Source: Lachnospiraceae bacterium
Lineage (GTDB): Bacteria > Bacillota > Clostridia > Lachnospirales > Lachnospiraceae
Direction of reading: 5' to 3'
Length of the DNA stretch: 44,896 bases
NCBI GenBank assembly: GCA_017436865.1
Contig: JAFSCH010000114.1
Span: 1-44,896 of the forward strand
The position numbers and the translations under genes were made by a program. This document shows, in pieces, positions 1-7,238 of the stretch. The number at the start of each line of letters is the position of its first letter. Positions within the stretch are counted from its first letter, which is position 1. Under the pieces are notes generated by a model. That model did no database searches, was not told the DNA's origin, and saw only the letters and a program-made list of their open reading frames with translations.

Positions 1-79
1 TTACAATGAAAAACGGATTAAAGAGAAACTTGGTTGGATGAGTCCTGTTGAATACAGACTGTCCGCCTTGGCTGCATAA
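1..79 (+). CDS. IS3-family transposase OrfB, C-terminal end (partial)
   Basis: The reading frame starting at base 2 encodes a tail containing LGWMSPVEYR, then TAA at 77-79. This is the usual end of the OrfB (DDE integrase) subunit of IS3-family transposases, where a KL..MSP.EYR motif follows the catalytic core. The start, the OrfA gene and the DDE residues lie outside the window. It is read away from the left edge and stops 62 bases before the IS terminus. Confidence 0.85.
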   Translation, partial: YNEKRIKEKLGWMSPVEYRLSALAA

Positions 80-83
80 AAAT

Positions 84-112
84 AGCGTAGCAGCCATTAA
101 AACTGCTACGCT
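84..112. terminator. Perfect hairpin inside the IS right end
   Basis: AGCGTAGCAG at 84-93 pairs with CTGCTACGCT at 103-112, a 10-base perfect stem with a 9-base loop. On the minus strand the stem is followed by ATTTTTATG, so it can act as an intrinsic terminator for transcription leaving the truncated minus-strand operon. On the plus strand it follows the transposase stop codon, but the downstream T-tract is poor. Confidence 0.6.
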
Positions 113-138
113 TAAAAGTCTAACTTTTTGGGGTCACC

Positions 139-540
139 TCACATTTCGGCATTTTTTCTTTCAATTTCGTTAAAAGAAAATACATACTTTTTAAAATAAT
201 ACGGATCATCTTCAATTTTTACTTTCTCTACCTTATTAATTTCTCCATCATTTCGATATTCACTCATTATTAACAACGTAGTGTTTCTGTCCATTTCTGC
301 TCTATGATATTTTTTCTTTCTAAATTGTATTGCCAACTCCTTTACAAGAGTTCCATCTACAACATCCCTCAAATTTTCATTCTTTAAATCTAAGACTAAA
401 AAAACCTGACTGGCATTCTCTTTCGAAATGAAGGGGCGCACATAAACATTTTTAATTTCATCAGCACATTGATATGTAACCAGAATCTCCTCATCAGCCA
501 AATATAATAATTCTTCTAAAACATCATAAATAATATTCAT
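139..540 (-). CDS. ABC-3C system middle component-like protein, truncated by IS
   Basis: The 133-residue product has an acidic N-terminus, a central MDRNTTLLIM stretch and the late motif EDDPYYFKKYV. These resemble the middle component (MC1 type) of ABC-three-component systems, which accompanies an effector and an SMC-like ATPase. It starts immediately after the stop codon of the upstream effector gene, with a GGAGGG ribosome site inside that gene's end, so the two are coupled. The stop codon is the terminal TGA of the adjoining IS, so the C-terminus is probably missing. The ATPase gene expected downstream is not present between here and the IS. Family assignment is from recalled motif similarity; truncation follows from the shared stop and IS terminus. 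Confidence 0.6.
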   Translation of the reverse strand: MNIIYDVLEELLYLADEEILVTYQCADEIKNVYVRPFISKENASQVFLVLDLKNENLRDVVDGTLVKELAIQFRKKKYHRAEMDRNTTLLIMSEYRNDGEINKVEKVKIEDDPYYFKKYVFSFNEIERKNAEM

Positions 541-2115
541 CTATTCTCCCTCCAAATGTCTGCAAAAATTTTCAAGACTTACCATTCTTACCTTCTTTAA
601 TTTGGCAATATGCTCATTCTCTTTTTCTTCTTGTTTCTCCACAAATTTCTTTCCTACAATCATTGCTTTATTTGCAATAGATTCAACATCAACATTTTTG
701 CTAATAAAACAATCGCAATCCATAAGCAATTCAAACAAATTCCTGTTATCTACTACATCGGAACATATAGTTCGAACATCATCAAGATTTTCATCTAAAA
801 TAATGGTTGTCAAAACGTATTGTAGCGTGTCTTCATCTATATATGAAATTGCTGTTTTATCCTCTTCGAATGCCCTAGATATATCTCGTATACCCACTAA
901 AAACGGATCTGCTATTCCTCTAGCATCCGTATAATCAGAGTATGTATACATATTCATCCCTTTATTTATGTTCGGATTAGTTAACAATAAAAACTGTTTC
1001 ATTTCATCCACAGTCATATTTGCTATTTTATTTAACGCCGATATTACCAAACAAATTTCACAGTTTTTCTTGTTACAATGTGCGCAAAAGCGATTCGCAA
1101 CATCAGCAAACCTTTCTTTTATATAATATTGATAAAACTCTTCTTCATTCGCATCAATATCATCACATGTCAACCACTCTAATATTTGATTAAAATATAT
1201 CTTTCTATCTAAATCTCCCTTTTTGTATAATAGGAAATTCAAATTTCTCTCAATAATATGTTCATCCAATTTCCCCAAAAGAAACAAGTACCTCTTTTCT
1301 TTATGTCCTTGAGACTTCCAATATGAATGAAGTCCCATAATTGAAATTGTTTTATCTATTTCATCAATTATTAAATCCTTGAGTCTATTCACTTCACAAT
1401 ACTTTGTATCAACACCTTCAATGGAATATGTATATAAATCAATTTTATCAAGAAGCACATCTGATATACTATTAATTGCTAATATATTAGCATTAATTTG
1501 CTCTTCAAGAGCCAAGCAAGCTTCTTCTATATTCTCATTAGTTAGTTTATTCTCACTTGGATTCTTGTCCATTAATGCATTTTTTAACTTGCTAACAAAA
1601 TTACTTGGACGTCCCTTATGCACCTTCAGCACTTCATTTCTAACGTTCAAATCAAAACGCACGTTATTTATCATATTCAAAGTGTCCTGCAGTTCCTTTG
1701 GGTTGGCAATCAAATCTTTCAGATGCTCTTTTATAGTCTTACCGGCTAACATTATATCTGTAGTAGCATGTAAATAAGCATTCTTTAGCGTTGGAATTTT
1801 TTGTACATGATACACAAGTCCTAAAAATGCACTATCATAGCTTGCGATTACATTTGATGCATGATTTTTAACTTGATGAACACTTAAATACTCTTCATTA
1901 CCACTTACTATTCTTCCGATTGAAAAATCTTCTAGATGTTCTATCTCCAAAAAATGTTTTGACAGCTCAATTTTATTTTCATTCATCGTTTTAGTACTAT
2001 CATACAATGTCACTATTTCTTTTACAGACAATAAAATGGCCAATTTGCCTTGATGATTATATCCATTCCAACTATTAGATGCGTCAAAAATGACACCTGG
2101 ATTTTCCTTAGACAT
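541..2115 (-). CDS. ABC-3C system effector: nuclease-like N-terminus plus ABC-3C C-terminal region
   Basis: The 524-residue product begins MSKENPGVIFDASNSWNGYN. The pattern GYNHQGK, then FLEIEHLEDFSI, then SVHQVKNH (about residues 20-90) resembles the PD-(D/E)XK/Cap4-type dsDNA endonuclease domain found at the N-terminus of ABC-three-component effectors; EDFSI and QVK would be the metal-binding residues. The remaining ~400 residues are mainly helical, with a Cys cluster (CAHCNKKNCEIC) around residue 345. ATG at 2115 is preferred over GTG at 2124 because AAGGAGG (2125-2131) lies 9 bases before the ATG and overlaps the GTG. Inferred role: defence effector controlled by the middle component and a now-absent ATPase. 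Confidence 0.6.
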   Translation of the reverse strand: MSKENPGVIFDASNSWNGYNHQGKLAILLSVKEIVTLYDSTKTMNENKIELSKHFLEIEHLEDFSIGRIVSGNEEYLSVHQVKNHASNVIASYDSAFLGLVYHVQKIPTLKNAYLHATTDIMLAGKTIKEHLKDLIANPKELQDTLNMINNVRFDLNVRNEVLKVHKGRPSNFVSKLKNALMDKNPSENKLTNENIEEACLALEEQINANILAINSISDVLLDKIDLYTYSIEGVDTKYCEVNRLKDLIIDEIDKTISIMGLHSYWKSQGHKEKRYLFLLGKLDEHIIERNLNFLLYKKGDLDRKIYFNQILEWLTCDDIDANEEEFYQYYIKERFADVANRFCAHCNKKNCEICLVISALNKIANMTVDEMKQFLLLTNPNINKGMNMYTYSDYTDARGIADPFLVGIRDISRAFEEDKTAISYIDEDTLQYVLTTIILDENLDDVRTICSDVVDNRNLFELLMDCDCFISKNVDVESIANKAMIVGKKFVEKQEEKENEHIAKLKKVRMVSLENFCRHLEGE

Positions 2116-2196
2116 TAGCAACACCCTCCTTAGTTTTTTATTAACACAAATTATCTATCACCAACAACATACTTGATTTTCCCAAGCACATACAAA

Positions 2197-2241
2197 AAGG
2201 TAAGAAAAACAAACGCACTACTGCCATTTTTTTCTTACCTT
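2197..2241 (-). repeat. 13-base inverted repeat upstream of the ABC-3C genes
   Basis: AAGGTAAGAAAAA at 2197-2209 is the exact reverse complement of TTTTTCTTACCTT at 2229-2241, with a 19-base spacer. It lies in the 218-base gap between the Schlafen-type gene and the ABC-3C effector. On the minus strand the 3' arm runs into TTTTTG, so it could terminate the upstream transcript; equally it could be an operator for the ABC-3C operon. No other feature was recognised in this gap apart from the palindrome at 2316. Confidence 0.5.
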
Positions 2242-2315
2242 GAGACCTAATTATATTTTGCCATATTATTCCAAGTATTTCAATGTGTTTTGTCTTGGTT
2301 TTTTATTCGCTCATT

Positions 2316-2341
2316 AATTCGCTCATCTAAATGAGCGAATT
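2316..2341 (-). repeat. 11-base inverted repeat directly after the Schlafen-type gene
   Basis: AATTCGCTCAT (2316-2326) and ATGAGCGAATT (2331-2341) form a perfect 11-base stem with a CTAA loop, beginning 3 bases after the stop codon. The same sequence with a 5-base loop occurs inside the gene at 2554-2580, and further ATTCGCTCA half-sites lie at 2305, 2533 and 2543. It has no T-tract on the minus strand, so a simple terminator is unlikely; it may be a binding site or a decayed copy of the coding repeat. Confidence 0.6.
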
Positions 2342-2343
2342 AA

Positions 2344-3726
2344 TTATAGTTTGATATAAACATTTCCTTTAGTTGTTTTGGTACTTTTAACAACTCCTAA
2401 ATCACACAACACCTTCATATATCTTCGTACTTGTGCCACTGACTTTCCGGTAACTTCAGCACCTTTAGCTGTTGTTATCTCATTATTGCTTTCTAAGTAA
2501 TTAACAATTTTCAAAATCGGTTCCTGTTTTATTTCGCTCACTAATTCGCTCATAATTCGCTCATTTTCTATGAGCGAATTAACTTGTTGCTTTGCACGCA
2601 ACAAATTCAAGTATCGTTTGCATGCTTTACACAATACCATAACACCGTTTTCTAAAATATCATATTCAGGCAATGGTCCTTCGTATTTTTTACACCCTTC
2701 ACGAATTTTGTCAAATCCTCTTCCCCAAGCTTCAATCATACCGCTTTTAAAAAATACATTTGCAAGTTTTGGGTTATAAGGATTCGAAGCATGTTTCTCA
2801 AAAAGCTTTTCTGTAGAATCCAAATTTGGTGGCATAGTTCCATCATTCCAAATATAAAGTTTATCCTCATAAACACTAATTTGAATTGGATTACAACTAC
2901 TATAATCTTTATGGACAACTGCGTTTAACAAAATTTCACGGAATGCATCTTTATGGAACATAAACTGTTCCACTCGCTGAATTCCCTTATAATCAATTAA
3001 TGCTTTCATATATTTTGTGTATACCAAGTCAACTGTCTTATCCACCTGCTCTAGCAATGGTCCATGCACTTCATCCTGATATACCAAATCAGAATCCGAT
3101 TCTCCGAAAAATCCGATTTTAATATATGCACCTGTTACCCACTTCTCTGGATCCTTGTGAAATGCTAAGATTGCAGCACGTAGCAAATATCCTTCATCAT
3201 CATATAAATGTAAATCATCCATTAAAATCTGTTCTGAAACATTTACATCTTCTTCTGTCAGACGTCCTCTTTCCACTGCCTTTTTCTTAAACAAATCAAT
3301 AGCATCTTTTTTCAAATCCTCTGCCTTAACTCTAGGAATTGGTACGCCATCCCAAGTTCTTCCCTGCGTCTTTAATAATGTGCGTTCTAATTCCTTTCCA
3401 GTAATTTCACGCATGGTACTTCCCGAACGATAATAGTACTTGCCTCGCAAACTAATTAAAGACGGATATTTATCTACGATAATTTCCAAATACTCCAATG
3501 TTCCTTCATACAAAAGATTCACGTCTACAATAATACCCATTGTATCTGTTATTTTATTAGGAATTTTTTCCAATAAATCACTAGCGTTCTCAATTCCTTT
3601 AACATTGCCGGAATCATCCTTACCAATATATAATTTCCCACCATACGCATTGGCATATCCACAAATCCATTTTAGATACTCTTCATGCCATGACTCTTTC
3701 CATTCGATAGTTTGATGTTCTTTCAT
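2344..3726 (-). CDS. Schlafen/AlbA-domain ATP-binding protein (COG2865-type regulator)
   Basis: The 460-residue product opens with TIEWKESWHEEYLKWICGYA, then GGKLYIGKDDSGNVKGI: the Schlafen AlbA_2 fold (residues 5-120). EILLNAVVHKDY and VYEDKLYIWNDG (about residues 265-300) match the HATPase_c_4 domain of these proteins, and the C-terminus (about 405-460) is a winged helix reading AEVTGKSVAQVRRYMKVL. Such proteins are often annotated as transcriptional regulators or RecG-like helicases and frequently sit in defence islands. The linker near residues 385-400 is encoded by repeated ATGAGCGAA units forming a palindrome. It is monocistronic, with GAAGGAAAG ahead of the ATG. Confidence 0.8.
   Translation of the reverse strand: MKEHQTIEWKESWHEEYLKWICGYANAYGGKLYIGKDDSGNVKGIENASDLLEKIPNKITDTMGIIVDVNLLYEGTLEYLEIIVDKYPSLISLRGKYYYRSGSTMREITGKELERTLLKTQGRTWDGVPIPRVKAEDLKKDAIDLFKKKAVERGRLTEEDVNVSEQILMDDLHLYDDEGYLLRAAILAFHKDPEKWVTGAYIKIGFFGESDSDLVYQDEVHGPLLEQVDKTVDLVYTKYMKALIDYKGIQRVEQFMFHKDAFREILLNAVVHKDYSSCNPIQISVYEDKLYIWNDGTMPPNLDSTEKLFEKHASNPYNPKLANVFFKSGMIEAWGRGFDKIREGCKKYEGPLPEYDILENGVMVLCKACKRYLNLLRAKQQVNSLIENERIMSELVSEIKQEPILKIVNYLESNNEITTAKGAEVTGKSVAQVRRYMKVLCDLGVVKSTKTTKGNVYIKL
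2554..2580 (-). repeat. Palindromic copy of the ATTCGCTCAT repeat inside the Schlafen-type gene
   Basis: AATTCGCTCAT at 2554-2564 faces ATGAGCGAATT at 2570-2580, a perfect 11-base inverted repeat with a 5-base loop; a third direct copy lies at 2543-2553. It encodes the linker SLIENERIMSELVSEI between the ATPase domain and the winged helix. The same palindrome recurs just past the stop codon at 2316. Confidence 0.6.
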
Positions 3727-3777
3727 CTACTTTCCTTCTTTCATTAATTGAGTATATCAAAATCCCTTTTACTCTTA

Positions 3778-4155
3778 TTACTCTAATATTTTTTCGGTTT
3801 TATATTGTTTTCTTTTGTGAATTCCAAACAAAATTCTTCCTAAGATTACTATTATCAAGATTCCTAGCAAACAAAAAATAATAATCTTTCTATGTCTTAT
3901 TACAAACTTTACAACCCAAATCACTCCATAAGTAATAGCCCAAATAATAACAAAACACAAAAACCTAATTATCCAGTGAATAATTGAACCTGTTCCTCGT
4001 CCAGATATCGTTTTACTACGATACATTTCTCCAACTTTTGAAAATGCAATTCCGTAAGACACAATGCCTATGGCAGTTAAAATACACCATTCCCAATACC
4101 ACTGAATCGGTAATCCTAGAGGCTCAATAGCCAATTCAAAAATAAATTTAAGCAT
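3778..4155 (-). CDS. Small multi-pass membrane protein of unknown function
   Basis: I do not recognise a named family. From ATG 4155 the product is about 125 residues, with a short amphipathic start (MLKFIFELAIEPLGLPIQWY), a first membrane segment (WCILTAIGIVSYGIAF), a basic loop with TISGRGTG, and two further hydrophobic helices (FLCFVIIWAITYGVIWVV and IIIFCLLGILIIVILG), ending in a Lys/Arg-rich tail. An earlier ATG at 4215 exists, but AGGA lies 7 bases before ATG 4155, so the shorter form is preferred. It directly follows the papain-fold gene on the same strand (85 bases to the preferred start). A partner or immunity role is only a guess from adjacency. Confidence 0.55.
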   Translation of the reverse strand: MLKFIFELAIEPLGLPIQWYWEWCILTAIGIVSYGIAFSKVGEMYRSKTISGRGTGSIIHWIIRFLCFVIIWAITYGVIWVVKFVIRHRKIIIFCLLGILIIVILGRILFGIHKRKQYKTEKILE

Positions 4156-4239
4156 CCTTTGTTCCTTTTCTAAGTAAAAACTATTATAAAGCATCCAACC
4201 GCTAACAGCAAGCATACAATAGATAAAAGATATTCATAC

Positions 4240-4719
4240 TTAATCAAGATATGGCCATATCTTCTCATATACTTTCATTAAAGTCTTCTGTCGCGCATTA
4301 GGTCTTCCACCAAATTCAGTAAATTTACTCGGATCTGTGAAATTTGTATTTTCTTCTCTGTTTCGTTCACGACAAAACAACTTGTAAAGTTCATTTTCTT
4401 CGCCAATATACACTTCTGGAATGTCACCTTGATATCTTATCTTACCTTTTAATTGGTCTCCTGTAATATCTATTATCACTCCGTCATTAGTCTTCAACCA
4501 CACATGTCTTCTTTGAAGATCATATTTATATGCTGCATTGATTTGATACGTTTCAATTCCTTTTTCTGCCAAATATTGTCCTAGCAAATCACAAGTTAAA
4601 TCACAGCATTCATTGGGAAAAAGATGGAATGGTGATATTCCTATAAACTTCCCTTCCGCATATGCTCTGTTCATAATTTCCCGAAAATGCATAGCCAATA
4701 ATTCTATATTTGTTCTCAT
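4240..4719 (-). CDS. Papain-fold (transglutaminase/NlpC-like) putative cysteine hydrolase or toxin
   Basis: The 159-residue product carries a plausible Cys-His-Asp triad in the correct order: NECCDLTCDLLGQYL (Cys at about residues 38-39 or 43), RRHVWLKT (His near 72) and VIIDITGDQ (Asp near 83-88). This arrangement is typical of compact papain-like folds such as Tox-PL domains used in polymorphic toxins and of bacterial transglutaminase-like proteins. There is no signal peptide and no carrier domain, so it acts in the cytosol unless delivered by another protein. The small membrane protein downstream (3778-4155) is on the same strand. Fold and triad are inferred from motif order; the substrate is unknown. 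Confidence 0.5.
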   Translation of the reverse strand: MRTNIELLAMHFREIMNRAYAEGKFIGISPFHLFPNECCDLTCDLLGQYLAEKGIETYQINAAYKYDLQRRHVWLKTNDGVIIDITGDQLKGKIRYQGDIPEVYIGEENELYKLFCRERNREENTNFTDPSKFTEFGGRPNARQKTLMKVYEKIWPYLD

Positions 4720-4796
4720 ATACTTACCGTTCCTTTTTGTGCAAATATGCTCTATATTTTATATATTACCATATTCTTCTTTACTTTCACACACTA

Positions 4797-4822
4797 AAAT
4801 ACGGAGCATTTCAAAACTCCGC
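4797..4822 (-). terminator. Probable terminator after the DUF6040 gene
   Basis: On the minus strand a stem GCGGAG/CTCCGT with a 10-base loop is followed by ATTTTAG, directly after the DUF6040 stop codon. The stem is only 5-6 bases, so it is a weak intrinsic terminator. The rest of the 4720-4825 gap is AT-rich and shows no other gene; the left boundary of the mobile element should lie near here. Confidence 0.45.
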
Positions 4823-4825
4823 ATT

Positions 4826-5782
4826 CTACCTATACCCCCTCGCTTCTCTCCAACCTTTCACATACTTCCTCACGCCTATATACACGCCATGCGTTATCAA
4901 CATCATCACCACCAAATTCACCGGAACAACTGCCCTTATCTCCTCGCCAAAGTACACCACAATCGCCAAACTAATCGTAGCCAACATAATGCTCACTCTA
5001 TCCCAACAGCATTCCAGATAAATCTCTCTTGCCTTTCGCACCCCAACATACACCCCAAAACCAATACCACCTATAACTCCAACGACAATAACCACCACTA
5101 TCAACCAATACAAGACATCTGTCAACGCCTCATTCTGAATTCCTTTTGTTATCTGTGCAGCCCACCTTGCGCCACCTACCAGCCACAACACAAACCATCT
5201 AATCACATTCCACACTCCCACAAAGAAAGCACCTACATCCTTCACAAACATTTTCGACTTAACCGCAGCAAAACTTGTCACCAGCAAAGAGTAAGCCACA
5301 AATCCAACCAACACTGTATCATACAATCCCTTGTGACACTTCCTACACTTTTCATATAGCACATTTTCTTTCACCGGTACTTTTACAATCTTTTGATGCG
5401 TTTCTGCGTACTCTCTTGCTTCCTCTGATGCACGAAGTTTATCTTGCAATGACTCTATCGTAAGCTCTGACCAAAATAATTTACCTCGCACGGTCTCTAA
5501 CGAATTTTTTGTTTGCTTCAAGTCCTTTTGTAACACCGGTACACTCGCGTTCCTGTTCTCGCAATTCAACTTCTCGTTTAATGCGAGACATTCTTGCAGT
5601 TGCGTCTTCTGTTCCGCTATAAGGCCTGTCTGTTCTTCTATAACCTTGCCCTGCTCCTCCAGAACACAACCCTGCTCCGCTATAACTTTGTCCTTGTCCT
5701 CGCTCTCTTTCTGCAGCGTTTCCACCAAGTCCATCAGCTCCAGTAATTGCTCGTCTTGCTTTAATCTGATTAATTCGCTCAT
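4826..5782 (-). CDS. DUF6040 family membrane protein of a mobilizable element
   Basis: The 318-residue product starts with a long Glu/Lys/Gln-rich coiled coil (about residues 5-140, with repeats such as VIAEQG, VLEEQG, VIEEQT). A CRKCHKG zinc-ribbon-like motif near residue 150 follows, then several hydrophobic segments including VLVGFVAYSLLVTSF, VLYWLIVVVIVVGVIGGIGF and VNLVVMMLITHGVYIGV. This matches DUF6040 proteins encoded beside MobA/MobL relaxases in Firmicutes mobilizable elements; their exact job is unknown, possibly membrane coupling. Its first ~300 bases overlap the 3' end of the relaxase gene in another frame. A GGGAGG site lies only 3 bases from its ATG. Confidence 0.75.
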   Translation of the reverse strand: MSELIRLKQDEQLLELMDLVETLQKESEDKDKVIAEQGCVLEEQGKVIEEQTGLIAEQKTQLQECLALNEKLNCENRNASVPVLQKDLKQTKNSLETVRGKLFWSELTIESLQDKLRASEEAREYAETHQKIVKVPVKENVLYEKCRKCHKGLYDTVLVGFVAYSLLVTSFAAVKSKMFVKDVGAFFVGVWNVIRWFVLWLVGGARWAAQITKGIQNEALTDVLYWLIVVVIVVGVIGGIGFGVYVGVRKAREIYLECCWDRVSIMLATISLAIVVYFGEEIRAVVPVNLVVMMLITHGVYIGVRKYVKGWREARGYR

Positions 5783-7100
5783 CTACCTCCCTCACTTTCT
5801 CTAATCTCCATTTAATTTCAGCAAGCGCTCGTTCTGTACTTGCAATGAACGATTCTCGTCGTTTAACTTCTCCGCCAATTCTTGCCATTGCTGATTCTGC
5901 TCCTGCAACGCCAGCAACTGCTCGTCCCTCTCCTCCAATTCCTGATACAGTTCTGCCATGAGCGATTGCTGTTCCTCGATGTGTCCTATCATATCTTCCA
6001 ACAACGGAATCACTTCTTGACTTTCTTCTAATGTCATCCACTCGCTCCTTCCATTCTTCCAATAACTTCGTTACCTCCAAATACACCTTCTGCAACTTTT
6101 TGAAAATGGCATTCTGCCTTTTTATCAATTGATTCTTTTCCACTTTCCAAGAGGGTACGCTAACTTTCCCTTCGTAAAATTTGTTTTCAATCTTCCTTGC
6201 ATTTGCCCCTTCATGAATAGTAGGAATCTCTAATCTGCCTTGCCGCGCAAATGAACGATGGTCTATCCACTTTTCTTTTGGCAAATATCGATTACACAGT
6301 TTCGCCCACTCACTTCTCCACAATTCACAATTCTTCGGATTATTCCATCCGGTTGCATCTACCACCACACGCTTCCACTGTTTTCGATTTCTGGCACCTA
6401 CCTTTTGATTTCCGTTCTCATCTAAAACCAGAATGCGAATCCCACACCGTTCCGGATTCTTTTTATCCTGCCACCAATTTGGATGCTCCATATCAATTAC
6501 AATGTTGCCATCCGCATCTCTGACAAACGCCCAGTCCTTCACTTCCTTATTTCCCCAAGAGCCATCCCCTTGAAATGGTCTCATTGTCAATAACAAATGC
6601 ACATGCGGATTACCATCCCCCTTGTCATGAATACTCCAGTCTGCACACATTCCTTTATCGACAAAATTGGTTTGTATAAATTCTGTTGTGTATTGTATCT
6701 GCTCTGCCCTGCTCCATTCTTTCGGTAATGAAAACTCAATTGACCTTCCAAGTTGTGCATCTGAATCTTTTTCTACTTTCAACACTTCATTCCATAATCT
6801 TTGCTTGCGAAAAGTCAGCCGAAACTTTTGAAGTGCTGCCTCCTTGTCCTCTACTCTTTTATATCGCACGGAATTCATAAATCGTTTTATATTTTCTTCA
6901 GGTACTCGCTCCCACTCCAGTGGTGCATTTTCGCACATCATCAACTGCGTGTAGACAACTTCCTTTTTCGACGTGTAATAACTCACTCTGCCCGTTTCCT
7001 CATTTTTCATCACGTCGCCATTAAGATAGGCGGAGGCTGCTATGATAGACCTTCCTTTACTTCTGCCGACTATCTTAATTGTGAAATGAAATATCGCCAT
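5481..7100 (-). CDS. mobL: MobA/MobL family relaxase
   Basis: From ATG 7100 (GGAGGT lies 6-7 bases upstream) the product is 539 residues. It starts MAIFHFTIKIVGRSKGRS, followed by IIAASAYLNGD holding the catalytic Tyr region, and the metal-binding HxH in GNPHVHLLLTMRPF. These are MobA/MobL relaxase hallmarks: nicking at oriT and 5' attachment to the transferred strand. The in-frame extension upstream of 7100 lacks a good ribosome site. The C-terminal ~185 residues (basic, Gly-rich, repeated GAT/GTE segments) are read from DNA that also encodes a coiled-coil protein (5801-6037) and the start of DUF6040. An oriT-like site lies 97 bases upstream. Confidence 0.85.
   Translation of the reverse strand: MAIFHFTIKIVGRSKGRSIIAASAYLNGDVMKNEETGRVSYYTSKKEVVYTQLMMCENAPLEWERVPEENIKRFMNSVRYKRVEDKEAALQKFRLTFRKQRLWNEVLKVEKDSDAQLGRSIEFSLPKEWSRAEQIQYTTEFIQTNFVDKGMCADWSIHDKGDGNPHVHLLLTMRPFQGDGSWGNKEVKDWAFVRDADGNIVIDMEHPNWWQDKKNPERCGIRILVLDENGNQKVGARNRKQWKRVVVDATGWNNPKNCELWRSEWAKLCNRYLPKEKWIDHRSFARQGRLEIPTIHEGANARKIENKFYEGKVSVPSWKVEKNQLIKRQNAIFKKLQKVYLEVTKLLEEWKERVDDIRRKSRSDSVVGRYDRTHRGTAIAHGRTVSGIGGEGRAVAGVAGAESAMARIGGEVKRRESFIASTERALAEIKWRLEKVREVDERINQIKARRAITGADGLGGNAAERERGQGQSYSGAGLCSGGAGQGYRRTDRPYSGTEDATARMSRIKREVELREQERECTGVTKGLEANKKFVRDRAR
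5801..6037 (-). CDS. Small coiled-coil protein nested in the relaxase gene
   Basis: The 78-residue, very acidic, Gln/Glu/Leu-rich product (EEQQSLMAELYQELEERDEQ and onward) is almost entirely a predicted coiled coil. It starts at an ATG with AAGGAG 7 bases upstream, a strong site inside the relaxase coding region in a different frame. It ends 18 bases before the DUF6040 ATG, whose N-terminus has the same coiled-coil composition. That suggests the two are translated in sequence and may pair with each other. No family name is recognised; reality is supported by ribosome site, spacing and coiled-coil periodicity. Confidence 0.6.
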   Translation of the reverse strand: MTLEESQEVIPLLEDMIGHIEEQQSLMAELYQELEERDEQLLALQEQNQQWQELAEKLNDENRSLQVQNERLLKLNGD

Positions 7101-7196
7101 TGCCCCACCTCCGTTCTGTGCGATTTGAATTTCACAAGCCGTCTGCAAGACCGCATCCAATGCGAAATTGGTCTGCATGAAATGCCGCGCTTATAA

Positions 7197-7229
7197 AGAC
7201 GACCTCTGGTTGTCTATAAGTGCGCCCTT
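7197..7229. other. oriT: Putative origin of transfer (oriT), RSF1010-like
   Basis: An inverted repeat AGACGACC (7197-7204)/GGTTGTCT (7208-7215) with a 3-base loop is followed by ATAAGTGCGCCCTT (7216-7229). The RSF1010/R1162 oriT has the same arrangement: an inverted repeat followed by the nick-region core TAAATGCGCCCT. It sits between the DUF3847 and mobL genes, the usual place for oriT in this type of element. Matches are read from sequence; function is inferred from family knowledge. Confidence 0.7.
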
Positions 7230-7238
7230 CTATCCAAA

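Larger units (their letters stand above)
1..141 (+). mobile_element. Right end of an IS3/IS150-type insertion sequence
   Basis: The last codons of a transposase run from the window edge to a TAA at 77-79, followed by a hairpin and a terminal inverted repeat. Read inwards from 141 on the minus strand the terminus is TGAGGTGACCCCAAAAAG, which matches the left terminus of the second copy at 44757 (TGAACCGACCCCCAAAAG). The terminal TGA/TCA at 139-141 also forms the stop codon of the minus-strand gene at 139-540, so this insertion appears to have truncated that gene. Only the end of the element lies in the window. Confidence 0.85.

Noticed and set aside
4613-5359. Long plus-strand reading frame opposite the DUF6040 gene
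   Set aside because: It is antisense to two well-supported genes, rich in His/Thr/Pro from antisense of coiled-coil codons, and has no ribosome site.
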